The position numbers were made by a program, and so were the translations under genes. Below are positions 53,613-62,669 of a stretch of 64,000 nucleotides of DNA, piece by piece. The stretch is from Pirellulimonas nuda (GTDB lineage Bacteria; Planctomycetota; Planctomycetia; Pirellulales; Lacipirellulaceae). The DNA lies in NCBI RefSeq assembly GCF_007750855.1, contig NZ_CP036291.1:3968001-4032000 (forward strand), written 5' to 3'. The notes beneath the pieces were generated by a model. It was not told the DNA's origin. It ran no database searches and saw nothing but the letters and a program-made list of their open reading frames with translations. Numbering within the stretch: the stretch's first letter is position 1; each line of letters starts with the position of its first letter.

Positions 53613-55751
53613 TCAAGGCATGCGCTGTAGGCCTTCGTGGCGAACCACCCAAGACCCGTCGTTCGGGAAGCCGGGCGCGTGTCCGAGCGGCTCGCTGCCG
53701 TCCCAGCCGGCGGCCATCATCGCCGCCGCTGCGAGCAGACCGCCGTTTGCAGGCAGGTAGATAGGCAGCCGATCTGCCTGGCGGCAATGCCCGTTCGCGA
53801 GGTAGTGGTTCTTGGGAGTGTCGCGCAGCAGTGAGTCGATCGCCGCGCCGCGCTGCCCGGTGCGCGCCGCGGTCATCGCCATCATGGGGTAGTCCCACCC
53901 CCAGGTCTGGGGCCACTGCCACTGCGCGTCCACGTCCTTCAGGGTGCGCCGCATGATCCTCGGATCGATCAGCCCCACATCCGGAAGCACCCCCAGCGCG
54001 GCCAGCATCGAAGGATGATCGTGACGCAGCGTGAACGGGGCGTTCTCGATCGCCGTGTAAACGCCGTCGCGCACGTTTGGCGGTGCGATCCCTTCGGCCA
54101 CATCGGACCATCGTTGGTTGATCGGCTCCCCGAGCCGCTCCTGCCAGGCGTTGGCCGTTCGCAGGGCCCAACGCCAGTAGGCTAGCTCGAAGGTGGGGTT
54201 AAGCACGCCCGACTGGCCGCGGCCGTCGTAGCATTCCTGCGCGGGAATCAGCACTGGCCCCAGCACGTACCGCTTTCCAAGGCCGTCGTAGCGGGCGTAG
54301 TCGGCCATGAATTCGGCGGTCTCGGCGACGATCTGTCGGTACTGCTCCAGTGTCTGCCGCGTCGGCTTGCGACGATACGCGAGCTCGGCGAAGTAGATGG
54401 GGTGGGGCTGCTGCCAGATCAGCAGTTCGCCTACCTCGCTGGGGCTGCTCACCCCGTCGGGGCCCGTCATCTTCGGCCACCGCACCCCCTTGTACGACTG
54501 TCGCGCCGCGATGGCGCGGGCCGCGGGGAGGATCTGCTGGTACCATCCCAGGCTGCGCTCAAGCAGCTCGAAACGCCCCCACAGAGCGAAGTGCGCCGCG
54601 TGCCACCAGTGCATCTCGAGGTGGGCCTTCCCGAACCAGCTATTGCACGCCAGCCCCGTTTCCTGCGGCGGCATCGAGCCCGCGCAGTGGATGGCCGTGA
54701 GGTACTGCGACAACACGATCCGTCGCTCGAGCTCACGCCACCGCGGGTCACTGCTGGCGGATAGGTCCATCGCCCCGCCGTTGGTCCAGAACTTCTGCCA
54801 GTGCCCCCTAGCTTCCCTCCGCACCGCGGCAAAGTCGGGCGCCGATGGCGGCTGGGTCGCATCCGCCACGAAACTCACTACGCACTCCAGCGGCTCGCCT
54901 GACCCACTCGCTCCCTCGACAACGATCGTGTGCGGCGCGTCCGCCAGTCGGCACGACCCGTTGGTATGGATGTCAACCGCGTAGCGGGTTGAGTCCATCT
55001 CACGGAGCACGCGCACAACGCCGTCGCGCAACTGCAGCTCAGTGCGGTGAGTCTCGGGCGCCGACCAATCGTCGACCGTTGGGCCCCACACTCCCGCTGG
55101 GTACGCAAATCTGATCTCGATGGCGGCGCGTTGCGCGCCGACCAGCGGCGACGCTACCGAGAACGCTACGGCCTCCAGCGAAGGGTGCGCGAGCGTCTGC
55201 ACTCGCACCGTCTTGCCTTCAAACTGGAACTTGCTGGTCGCCTCGCCCGACCAAAGCGACTGCCTTTGCGTTGCCTGCTCGAGCTTCGCCGCGTCCTGCA
55301 AACAAGCCCCCTGCTCGTCCAGCAGACGCAGTCCGATACGCGCCAGGTTAAAGCGGTGCGGATTGGCGCGCAGCGCCTTGGCCGCGTCGCTCTCCATGTC
55401 GGTGGCGTAGCTCACGAAACGTCCGTCGACCGGGTAGTCTCGCAGCGTCTGTGCGTACCGGTACCGGTCGGCGTCCGGAAACGCGTGCCAGCTCCACTGC
55501 GCCATCGTCCCTAGCGGCAGGTCGCCGGGCCGTTCGCCGGGGAAGGTCTGCAGGCCGGTGATGTCGAACGTGAACGCAAACTCTCCGTTGCCGACCGACA
55601 ACGGACACTCCGGAGCGTACGCGTCGAGTCTAGGATCGTGACGCTCTACCAGCCGGCGCCGGTCGATCGAAGGGGGTTCGGCATCGGCCGCCGCTGCTAG
55701 GCCGTGGAAAGCGCTGACGACGGCTAGCAGAACGAGTATTCGCGGACGCAT
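53613..55751 (-). CDS. Secreted six-hairpin (alpha/alpha)6-type glycosidase-like protein
   Basis: A 712-residue protein from ATG 55751, where the signal starts (MRPRILVLLAVVSAFHGLAA); an upstream extension overlaps the hairpin and neighbouring gene and has no homology. The N-terminal half is a beta-supersandwich (CPLSVGNGEFAFTFDITGLQ, YPVDGRFVSYATDMESDAAK). The C-terminal half has the helical toroid character (CNSWFGKAHLEMHWWHAAHF, IPAQECYDGRGQSGVLNPTF, GWDYPMMAMTAARTGQRGAA). Such an arrangement occurs in GH65/GH95-type clan GH-L enzymes and relatives; the exact family is not settled. First gene of the operon with the propeller protein. Confidence 0.8.
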   Translation of the reverse strand: MRPRILVLLAVVSAFHGLAAAADAEPPSIDRRRLVERHDPRLDAYAPECPLSVGNGEFAFTFDITGLQTFPGERPGDLPLGTMAQWSWHAFPDADRYRYAQTLRDYPVDGRFVSYATDMESDAAKALRANPHRFNLARIGLRLLDEQGACLQDAAKLEQATQRQSLWSGEATSKFQFEGKTVRVQTLAHPSLEAVAFSVASPLVGAQRAAIEIRFAYPAGVWGPTVDDWSAPETHRTELQLRDGVVRVLREMDSTRYAVDIHTNGSCRLADAPHTIVVEGASGSGEPLECVVSFVADATQPPSAPDFAAVRREARGHWQKFWTNGGAMDLSASSDPRWRELERRIVLSQYLTAIHCAGSMPPQETGLACNSWFGKAHLEMHWWHAAHFALWGRFELLERSLGWYQQILPAARAIAARQSYKGVRWPKMTGPDGVSSPSEVGELLIWQQPHPIYFAELAYRRKPTRQTLEQYRQIVAETAEFMADYARYDGLGKRYVLGPVLIPAQECYDGRGQSGVLNPTFELAYWRWALRTANAWQERLGEPINQRWSDVAEGIAPPNVRDGVYTAIENAPFTLRHDHPSMLAALGVLPDVGLIDPRIMRRTLKDVDAQWQWPQTWGWDYPMMAMTAARTGQRGAAIDSLLRDTPKNHYLANGHCRQADRLPIYLPANGGLLAAAAMMAAGWDGSEPLGHAPGFPNDGSWVVRHEGLQRMP

Positions 55752-55888
55752 AGGACAAGCAGCGGTTGCGGGTACATTACCGGCGCTGGCGACGCCGCGT
55801 GCGAGAGAGGCTTGTTGGCGAATATAGCGGAAGCTATGCGGCCGGGGGCGGACACGACCCGAGGCGTCTATCGACTCGGAGAACACAC

Positions 55889-55922
55889 ACGGCGGCGCCA
55901 CAGCGAAGTGTGACGCCGCCGT
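55889..55922 (-). terminator. Hairpin terminator candidate after PEP-CTERM gene (leftward)
   Basis: A 14-bp stem with one mismatch: ACGGCGGCG then CACA at 55889-55902, a 6-nt loop, and TGTG then CGCCGCCGT to 55922. It is 32 nt past the stop of the leftward PEP-CTERM gene at 55955. There is no U-run on this strand, so it may be an RNA-end stabilising hairpin. It lies between that gene and the six-hairpin gene. Confidence 0.55.
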
Positions 55923-55954
55923 TTGTTGACGGTGGAGTTCGAAACCGACGTGCT

Positions 55955-56878
55955 CTACATCGACTTGCGGCGTCGCACGGCGACCGCCGCCGCACCACAC
56001 AAGCCAAGCAGCGCCAACGAGGCGGGCTCGGGGACCGCTTGACCCTGGACGTGCTCGATCTTGAACCGGCCAAAGTCAATCACATCGGCCGTGGTGGTGT
56101 TGTTCGAGAAGCGAAAGAACAGTTGCTCGAACTTGGTCGCGATCGGACCCGTGCCGAAAGCCGCGACGCCGTTGGGGTCGTCCGTGATGGAGTGCGTGGA
56201 GATCACGCCCCCCGCGTCGGCGATTGAGAACGCGACGTCCATCACGTCGGCGGCGCTGCGGGTTAGTGCGAGGGTCATCGTGTACTGCGTGTCCAATACA
56301 TTGACAATCTGCGCGCCGCCGCTGGTCGACGTGTAGGCCCCGCTGCTGCCCAGCAGGCTGCTGTTGGCTTGGTCGGTGCGCTTGCCGACGGACGCGTTGT
56401 TGGAGGCCGTGGCGCCGGTGGTAAGCGCGATCTGCACCGCGTAGCCGGTGGAATCGGTCCAGGGGGCGCCGCTGCCGCCGCCGTCGCTGTTGGTGTCCGA
56501 CGCCACCTGTGGATCGGTCGGGTCATTGAACAGACCGAACCGGAAGCTGGTGGAGCTGTTGTCGTAGAGCGCGACGCGCGGTGTGAAATCGATCGTCGCG
56601 ATCAACTGGTCGCCCACGGCCAGCTCGATCTCGGCTCCGTCCGCCGCGAAGTGGGTCCACAGCTTCTGACTGCCGCTCGAAGTGGTCTGATTGAAAGCCA
56701 GCGATCCGGCGCCCATGGTCACGCCGCCGGCGTGCGACGCCCAAACGGCAGACTCGTTGGGCAGGCTGGTCTCGCCGCGGCTGCCGTCTGCAAACGTGTC
56801 GTCCAGAATGACGGCGGCCGACGAAATCGCCGGCATTAGCGCGATAACGCCCGAAAACACGAGGGATCGTCGAATCAC
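55955..56878 (-). CDS. PEP-CTERM protein with lectin-like beta body
   Basis: A 307-residue protein from GTG 56878, chosen because GGGAGG precedes it by 7 nt (GGGAGGTGTACTTGTG) and a signal peptide follows (VIRRSLVFSGVIALMPAISS). The frame is open further upstream but without a signal. The body looks like a concanavalin/laminin-G type beta sandwich (VILDDTFADGSRGETSLPNE, LAVGDQLIATIDFTPRVALY, SSTSFRFGLFNDPTDPQ). The C-terminus VPEPASLALLGLCGAAAVAV with RRRKSM is a clean PEP-CTERM signal. Hairpin 32 nt after the stop. Confidence 0.85.
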   Translation of the reverse strand: MIRRSLVFSGVIALMPAISSAAVILDDTFADGSRGETSLPNESAVWASHAGGVTMGAGSLAFNQTTSSGSQKLWTHFAADGAEIELAVGDQLIATIDFTPRVALYDNSSTSFRFGLFNDPTDPQVASDTNSDGGGSGAPWTDSTGYAVQIALTTGATASNNASVGKRTDQANSSLLGSSGAYTSTSGGAQIVNVLDTQYTMTLALTRSAADVMDVAFSIADAGGVISTHSITDDPNGVAAFGTGPIATKFEQLFFRFSNNTTTADVIDFGRFKIEHVQGQAVPEPASLALLGLCGAAAVAVRRRKSM

Positions 56879-57532
56879 AAGTACACCTCCCAAGATAAGA
56901 AGAGAAAGACAAGGTCGGCGTTCTGTCCAAAACACCGACACACAACGAGGCAGCTTGCTCAGGTTAACCCGCCCCCGGCAGCATGAATACGAACTTCCTT
57001 GCAATGCAGGGTCCAGATCTCGCAACCAGGGGATCATTTGCCTGTGCGCCTTCGCTGGACCGATTCGAACGAGAGAATAGCGACCGTCATCTCGCGATCA
57101 GACGCACGCGTGCTCGAACCGCTTCTCGTCACGCCGGCCCTGTGGTTCTCCGATGCGTTGCTGCGGCGAACTCGTCACAAAGCGAAGGGGGCAAGCAGCC
57201 TGCGTGATTCGAGCACTGCTTTGCAAGGAAAGCTACTTGGGAGGAGTTCGCGTTACGTTTAGCATTGCTGAAAGAGGCGTTCGCCCATACTTGTCACTAA
57301 TCACGCGTGTTGCTCTTCCGTCGTAGTTAGATCGATCGTGGCAACCCGCGAGCTTCCGATCCGAAGGCGCAATCGCCTTCCGGAGAACGCGGCGGCTGCC
57401 AAACCGTCTCTCGACCCGAACCGGCTTCGCCTGCACCTCGCCGAATCGCGCGAGGCGTGTGCGGGCAGCACAAACATGGTGATTAGAGGAGCCGACCCCC
57501 GCGTCGGCGGTCACGAAACCAAGGAATTGATT
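56879..57532. other. 654-bp divergent intergenic region
   Basis: Between the PEP-CTERM GTG (leftward) and the DUF1559 ATG at 57533. Base composition drops clearly in 57230-57330 (for example TACGTTTAGCATTGCTGAAA), the likely promoter area for the rightward genes. An open frame from 57338 leads into DUF1559 but its residues have no homology to the family, which begins at 57533. No RNA gene, repeat or terminator is supported. Confidence 0.45.
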
Positions 57533-58486
57533 ATGGCGAGAGTCGCAACGAAGTCACGACGCGCCTCGGCGTTCACACTCGTCGAGCTGCTGGTAGTCAT
57601 CGCCATCATCGGGATCCTGGTCGCCTTGCTGCTGCCCGCTGTGCAGTCTGCCCGCGAGGCGGCACGAAGGGCGCAGTGCCTCAACCAGATGAAGCAGCTC
57701 GGCCTGGCTACGCACGGATATCACGACACAAGGAAAGAACTTCCCCCCTCGCGCATCAACGACGGTCTGGCTACCTGGGCGTGGCTGATCCTTCCCTCCA
57801 TGGAAGAACAGCCCCTGTACGACCTGTGGGATTTCAAGGCGGGAGATTTCTACGACCTGCCTCTGCAGGTGCGGCTGATGACGCTTCCGGGGCTCGTTTG
57901 CCCCTCGCAAGAGCACGAGAGCCTTACCGTCAAGGTGACGCCGGGCGACACGCACTCCCACTCCGAGGCCGAGTACGACGGCGCCCTGACCGACTACGCG
58001 CCTGCCTCGATCTCTACGTGCGTTAGCCTCACTTCCAGCTCGAACGAGAACGCGAAGCGGGCGGACGGCGCGATTGTTCCCGGAGATTTCAAGCGCAACA
58101 ACGGCAATTACCCCCGCACGATCCAAGACTTCTGGTCGCGCACGTCGCTTAAGAAGGTTGTCGACGGGACGTCTAAGACGCTCATGGTTGGCCACGCGAG
58201 CAAGAAGACCGCCGAGTCGAAGCACGCGTTCGGGGGCGATGTCGAGCCCGGAATTCGCGCCGGCGAGCTGGCGCCCTTCTCCCAAGGGCCAGACGAGCAC
58301 GGGTTTGGGGGCCCACACCCCGGCGTCGTGCTGTTCACCATGGTCGACGCCAGCGTTCAAACCGTGAGCCTAGACATCGACCCGGCTGTCGTCGACCGGA
58401 TGGTCACACGGGCCGGAGAAGACCTGTACGTGCTCGACCAACCCGCATCGGGATCGTGCGCTCCGGTAATCGTCAACCCGTTCTAG
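57533..58486 (+). CDS. DUF1559 prepilin-like protein with variant processing-site and H-X9-DA motif
   Basis: A 317-residue protein from ATG 57533 (AAGGAA 7-12 nt upstream). Leader [20 protein letters not shown]: the residue before the processing site is Ala13, not the Gly usual in prepilins and in the other copy in this window. After the helix, [20 protein letters not shown] is standard. Near the C-terminus the motif reads [13 protein letters not shown], i.e. H262-X9-D272-Ala in place of the H-X9-DG. Both changes are in positions normally highly conserved. The gene starts a run with a small lipoprotein (116 bp downstream) and a PEP-CTERM/dockerin protein (103 bp). Confidence 0.92.
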   Translation: MARVATKSRRASAFTLVELLVVIAIIGILVALLLPAVQSAREAARRAQCLNQMKQLGLATHGYHDTRKELPPSRINDGLATWAWLILPSMEEQPLYDLWDFKAGDFYDLPLQVRLMTLPGLVCPSQEHESLTVKVTPGDTHSHSEAEYDGALTDYAPASISTCVSLTSSSNENAKRADGAIVPGDFKRNNGNYPRTIQDFWSRTSLKKVVDGTSKTLMVGHASKKTAESKHAFGGDVEPGIRAGELAPFSQGPDEHGFGGPHPGVVLFTMVDASVQTVSLDIDPAVVDRMVTRAGEDLYVLDQPASGSCAPVIVNPF

Positions 58487-58602
58487 CCCCCCTCCTTCTG
58501 CCGCGTCACCTGTCCGTCGAACCAAACCGCCAAGATCGTGGCGGCCACAACGTTGGTCGCCCCACACGCCGAAGCCCATCACGTTCCTCCTCTCACTGAA
58601 CC

Positions 58603-59031
58603 ATGAAAGCGATGGCCCTGCTGCAAACCAACGGTGCTCGGCTGCTTGGAATCTTGTTGCTGTGCGGCGTCGCTGGCTGCGGCGGGTCGGGGCGGGTCGA
58701 AGTTTCTGGCAAGGCGCAACGAACCGACGGCGCCCCCGTCGTTGGGGCCCGCGTCATCCTCCGCTCGGCGGCGACCGGCGCCTCCGCCAACGGAGTGACG
58801 GACAAAGAAGGCAAGTTCTCCCTCGGGGGCATGCGCAAAGGAGACGGCATCCCACCAGGGGAGTACGGCGTCGCAGTCAGCGAGGACCTCGGAAGCTGGG
58901 ACTCGCCCCGCGCCCGTTCCATCCACGCCAAGTACGCCAGCCCGAACACGTCGGAGCTGACGTTAGTCGTTCGTTCAGCGATGACTTACGACTTGGAACT
59001 CGAACCACCGGCCGACACCAAGAAGCGCTGA
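58603..59031 (+). CDS. Small lipoprotein with carboxypeptidase-regulatory-like (CarboxypepD_reg) fold
   Basis: A 142-residue protein. Lipoprotein signal: GILLLCGVAGC, with acyl Cys at residue 26. The body has the beta-sandwich sequence of carboxypeptidase-regulatory-like domains (VEVSGKAQRTDGAPVVGARV, GKFSLGGMRKGD, PPGEYGVAV). This pattern is commonly found after DUF1559 genes in planctomycetes. It is expected to be on the periplasmic face of a membrane. Between the DUF1559 and PEP-CTERM genes, same strand. Confidence 0.85.
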   Translation: MKAMALLQTNGARLLGILLLCGVAGCGGSGRVEVSGKAQRTDGAPVVGARVILRSAATGASANGVTDKEGKFSLGGMRKGDGIPPGEYGVAVSEDLGSWDSPRARSIHAKYASPNTSELTLVVRSAMTYDLELEPPADTKKR

Positions 59032-59134
59032 CATGCGTCGGCGACGCGTTGTCGGCGCCCCCCCTTTTCACTCATCAACCACTCACTCATCAATCACGTT
59101 TACCTCATCCTCTTTCATCCTTGGGAGACCTTTC

Positions 59135-60898
59135 ATGAGCCTTCGATACTCCATCTACCACGCGTTGCTGGCCGGGATGGCGCTAGCCGCACTCGTGGCG
59201 CCGGCCGCGGCCGAAGTTAGCTTCAAGGGGGTCCCAAGCTCGGCCGCAAACGGCGACTACAACGGCGACGGCGTCGTCGACGCGGCCGACTACACGTTCT
59301 GGCGCGACCGGCTTGGGAGCGCGACCCCCCTGCCGAACGACAACGGTCTGGGAACGCCGATCGGACAGGCCCACTACGACCTGTGGAAGACTGGCTTCGG
59401 GAGCACCGGCGGTAGCGGCAGCTCCTTCGCCTTTGAGGACGCGGCCAACTGGAACCCCAGAACGTACACAACCGCGCCGACCGTCGGCCCGGAGACCGCG
59501 CCCCCAGGCCCGGACAGCATCTGGTTCGCCGCCGGTGTGGGCCAGGACGCCACGCTGGTGTCGACGGACGAACGCACCGGCGAGAACGGCAGCCTGAAGA
59601 TGGGGACGTTCGCGTTTGGCGGAGAGTCCAACTCGGTCGACACGAATGAGAAGTTTACCTGGGTGCTCAACAACAGCGTGACCCTGACCGCCAAGGAACG
59701 CAACACCACTACCGGCGAGGTCGCCAACGATCCGGGGACACGCGCCGCGCGGATCGGCCGCGACAACTTCAACCCGCTTGGCACCACGTCGGGCGGAACC
59801 ACGGAAACCGCCGCGTGGGGCATTCTTCTGCAGAAGTCGGGAAGCCTGAAGTACGACACGGACGTCCCGGCAGGCTCCTCCAACCTGGATTTCTCACGGG
59901 ACAAGTCCGATTCGGCGGGCGCCCTCTATGAGATCAGCGGCTCTGCCGAGCTGAACCTCGCCGGCAGGGTCCGCATCGGCGACCGCGATAGCGGCGGCGG
60001 CGTCCGCACGACCCCCGGCGCAATCTTCCGAGTCCGCGGCTCGGGCGCCACGGTCAACGTAGACGACTTCCACATCGACAGCCGCCTGGGGCTGTGGGAC
60101 CACGACAACGACGTCGATTCCGACAACCCCAACGGCGTCACGCAGATCAACCTGGGCAAGTTCGTCACCGAGTTCGTGCTCGACGCCAATGGCGCTTCGA
60201 GCATTGTCGTCGCAGACAACCTGCAGCTCGGCGCCTCCGAAGACATCGATGGGAACCGCGAGTTCGGCTACGCCTTCCTACGGATCAAGCTGTCCGAGCC
60301 AACCACGGCCGGCAGCGGCGTCGTTGGATCGGGAGACGAGATCGTGCTGTTCCAGGCCGACCGGCTCTCGTCCGGCATCGACGCGGACAACGACCCGCAG
60401 AACACCGTCGAGATCGAAGAAGGCCGATTCTTTGATCCCGACCGTGCGGGACCCAACTCGAGCGGAACGACCACGCTACCGCACGGTGGGCTCTGGGACG
60501 GCGGCACGGTGCGTACCGACTACGCCGGGGCCCAGTACCAGTGGACGATCAACTACTTTGATTCGTCCGACGACGCCGTGGTGATCGACGCGGTGACCCT
60601 GAGCAACCTGAACATCGTCGGCACGCCGGGCGACCTCTCCGGCAACGGATCGTTGGGGGTCGAGGACCGCAACCTCCTGCTCGGCGCCATCGCCGCTCCG
60701 CCAAGCATCGCGATCGCCACGGCCCAGAACCTGTTCGACCTGAACGCAGACGAGGTGGTCGACAGCCTCGACCTGACGCTGTTCGACACGTACTTCCCGT
60801 TGGGCGGCGCGTTTGCCGCGTCGCAGGTTCCGGAGCCAAGCTCCGCCGCGCTGCTGTGCCTCGCCGGCCTGCTGTGGGGGGCCCGTCGGCGCGTGTGA
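59135..60898 (+). CDS. PEP-CTERM protein with N-terminal dockerin-like module
   Basis: A 587-residue protein from ATG 59135: GGGAG lies 8-12 nt upstream, and the earlier codon adds no signal. Signal: MSLRYSIYHALLAGMALAAL, cut near PAAAEV. Directly after it, residues 40-89 hold the dockerin-like module (GDYNGDGVVDAADYTFWRDR, LPNDNGLG, HYDLWKTGFG), the same module that is C-terminal in the 47998 gene. The middle is beta-rich. A second EF-hand pair (GDLSGNGSLGVEDRNLLLGA; FDLNADEVVDSLDLTLFDTY) lies before VPEPSSAALLCLAGLLWGAR with RRV. Last of the DUF1559 cluster. Confidence 0.87.
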   Translation: MSLRYSIYHALLAGMALAALVAPAAAEVSFKGVPSSAANGDYNGDGVVDAADYTFWRDRLGSATPLPNDNGLGTPIGQAHYDLWKTGFGSTGGSGSSFAFEDAANWNPRTYTTAPTVGPETAPPGPDSIWFAAGVGQDATLVSTDERTGENGSLKMGTFAFGGESNSVDTNEKFTWVLNNSVTLTAKERNTTTGEVANDPGTRAARIGRDNFNPLGTTSGGTTETAAWGILLQKSGSLKYDTDVPAGSSNLDFSRDKSDSAGALYEISGSAELNLAGRVRIGDRDSGGGVRTTPGAIFRVRGSGATVNVDDFHIDSRLGLWDHDNDVDSDNPNGVTQINLGKFVTEFVLDANGASSIVVADNLQLGASEDIDGNREFGYAFLRIKLSEPTTAGSGVVGSGDEIVLFQADRLSSGIDADNDPQNTVEIEEGRFFDPDRAGPNSSGTTTLPHGGLWDGGTVRTDYAGAQYQWTINYFDSSDDAVVIDAVTLSNLNIVGTPGDLSGNGSLGVEDRNLLLGAIAAPPSIAIATAQNLFDLNADEVVDSLDLTLFDTYFPLGGAFAASQVPEPSSAALLCLAGLLWGARRRV

Positions 60899-61208
60899 CC
60901 CAAGCGACTGCGTGTTGCGTTTGGCGGCGACACACGCGGCTCACCCGTGGGGCAGCGGGAGGGCCGTGTGTGAAGCCCGGCGGCTCCAAGGCGTCTGCGG
61001 CACAACCCACGACCACCGAGCGACTTGGCCTAGCGGCCAACCATCCTGCCTCGCTCAACGCCAAGCGATCTACACCCCCGCCAACCGCGTTGGCGCCGCC
61101 CCGAAATCACGCCCGCGAAAACTGACAAATGCGTGTCCCGACTCCGGGAGGCGCTGCCCTTGATTGAGCACGGATCACGACGATCGTCGAACGAACGGCC
61201 GACCCGCT
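60899..61208. other. Intergenic region, nothing recognised
   Basis: 310 bp between the PEP-CTERM stop and the Gfo/Idh/MocA start. GC-rich and without a hairpin plus U-run, tRNA or repeat that I could identify. The rightward promoter for the oxidoreductase, if any, is not obvious. Confidence 0.45.
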
Positions 61209-62564
61209 ATGACACTTCCAAGCCTTCTGATGATCGGGACCGGTGAATACACCACCGGCTTCACGCGCAACGGAGCAAGCGGGTCCGATAAATCGGCTGG
61301 CGTCGTCGCGCTCACCTGCTTTCATCTGCGGCAACGGGGGAGGCTTGGACGCCTGAGCATGGCTGGGTGCAACGGCACGAAGTTCCCCGCCATCCGTCGG
61401 CACCTGCAGAGCGTGGTCGGAGATGCGTACCGCGACCTCGCCGTCGAGTTCCAGGGCTTCCCTGCTTGCGACGTCCAAGCAAACCCGAGCGCCTACAAGG
61501 CGGCGCTAGACGGGTTGAACCCCGGAGACATCGTTACCGTATTCACGCCGGACGACACCCACTTCGAGATCGCCAGAGAAGCCGTTGAGCGCGGCATGCA
61601 CGTGCTCGTCGCGAAGCCGATCGTCAAGAACCTGAAGGAGCACCTACAGCTCGCCATCGCCGCGAAACGCAGCGATGTGCTGGTCGCTATGGAGGTGCAC
61701 AAGCGCTGGGACCCCATCTACGCCGACGCCCGCGACCGGATTCGCGAGCTAGGCCGGTTCAGCTTCTTCAGCTCTTACATGAGTCAACCGAAGAGCCAGC
61801 TCGGCACCTTTCGCGCCTGGGCGGGCAAGTCGAGCGACATCAGCTTCTATCTGAACGCCCATCACGTCGACTTCAATAACTGGGTCGTGGAGCACTGCGC
61901 GCGACCGACGTCGGTCGCCGCGATCGCTTCGACCGGCGTCGCTGCGTCGCAGGGGATCGGCACCGAGGACACCATCACCCTCTGCGTGGAGTGGGAAAAC
62001 TTTGGGGACGGGTCCCGGGCGACAGCGCTCTACACGTCGTCTTGGATTGCGCCTCAGAGCGACGTGCACTCGCAACAGCGCTTTTTCTACATGGGGCAGA
62101 AGGGGGAGCTCAACATCGATCAGGCTCACCGCGGCTACGCCCTGGCGACCGACGGCGCCGGCTACTCCTCGCCGAACCCCCTCTTCATGAAGTATGCGCC
62201 CGACGCACACGGCCGATTCGCCGGACAGTCGGGGTACGGGTATCGCAGCATCGAGGCGTTTGTAGACGCGGTCCACCTCATCCGTGAGGGCAAAGAGACA
62301 ACCGAGGACTTCAACGGCCGCCTAGCGACCATCCACGACACGGCCCAAGTGACCGCGGTGCTGGACGCGGGGCGCCGGAGCCTGGACGACGGGGGCCGTC
62401 GCTTCGCCATTGAATACGGCGCCGACGGCCGCGTGTTGCGGATTGCGCCCTCTGCCGCAGTGTCGAAAGCCGGAGGCCCGCACTGGAGCGGCAACGGCGT
62501 CCCCCCTGCCCACCCCATCGTCGCGACCGACCTCGCCACACTCGCTTCGGCTCCGGAGCGCTAG
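61209..62564 (+). CDS. Gfo/Idh/MocA family oxidoreductase
   Basis: A 451-residue protein from ATG 61209. The Rossmann NAD(P) motif is LLMIGTGEYTTGF, and the family signature normally EKP is AKPIVKN with K136 (HVLVAKPIVK). A long stretch between the Gly motif and the rest of the first domain (residues about 17-50, polar and Arg-rich) is unusual. Later NAHHVDFNNWVVEHCARPTS gives the substrate/metal-type His pair, and the beta-sheet C-terminal domain includes ALYTSSWIAPQSDVHSQQRF. It should oxidise or reduce a sugar or inositol. No signal peptide is visible. It is followed 105 bp later by a pectate-lyase-like protein, so it may process a released uronate or sugar. Confidence 0.88.
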   Translation: MTLPSLLMIGTGEYTTGFTRNGASGSDKSAGVVALTCFHLRQRGRLGRLSMAGCNGTKFPAIRRHLQSVVGDAYRDLAVEFQGFPACDVQANPSAYKAALDGLNPGDIVTVFTPDDTHFEIAREAVERGMHVLVAKPIVKNLKEHLQLAIAAKRSDVLVAMEVHKRWDPIYADARDRIRELGRFSFFSSYMSQPKSQLGTFRAWAGKSSDISFYLNAHHVDFNNWVVEHCARPTSVAAIASTGVAASQGIGTEDTITLCVEWENFGDGSRATALYTSSWIAPQSDVHSQQRFFYMGQKGELNIDQAHRGYALATDGAGYSSPNPLFMKYAPDAHGRFAGQSGYGYRSIEAFVDAVHLIREGKETTEDFNGRLATIHDTAQVTAVLDAGRRSLDDGGRRFAIEYGADGRVLRIAPSAAVSKAGGPHWSGNGVPPAHPIVATDLATLASAPER

Positions 62565-62669
62565 TCACGTTCAACTGGTTGGCCTCCGATCTGCTCTTAG
62601 CAATCTGGGCGACGCCATCGTCGCGGTAGACGCGTCAACGAATCTTCTTCCAACAACGTGAGTAGCGGG

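Noticed and set aside
57338-57532. Upstream extension of the DUF1559 frame
   Set aside because: The family begins at ATG 57533 with a ribosome-binding site; the upstream residues have no homologous feature and would disrupt the prepilin leader.
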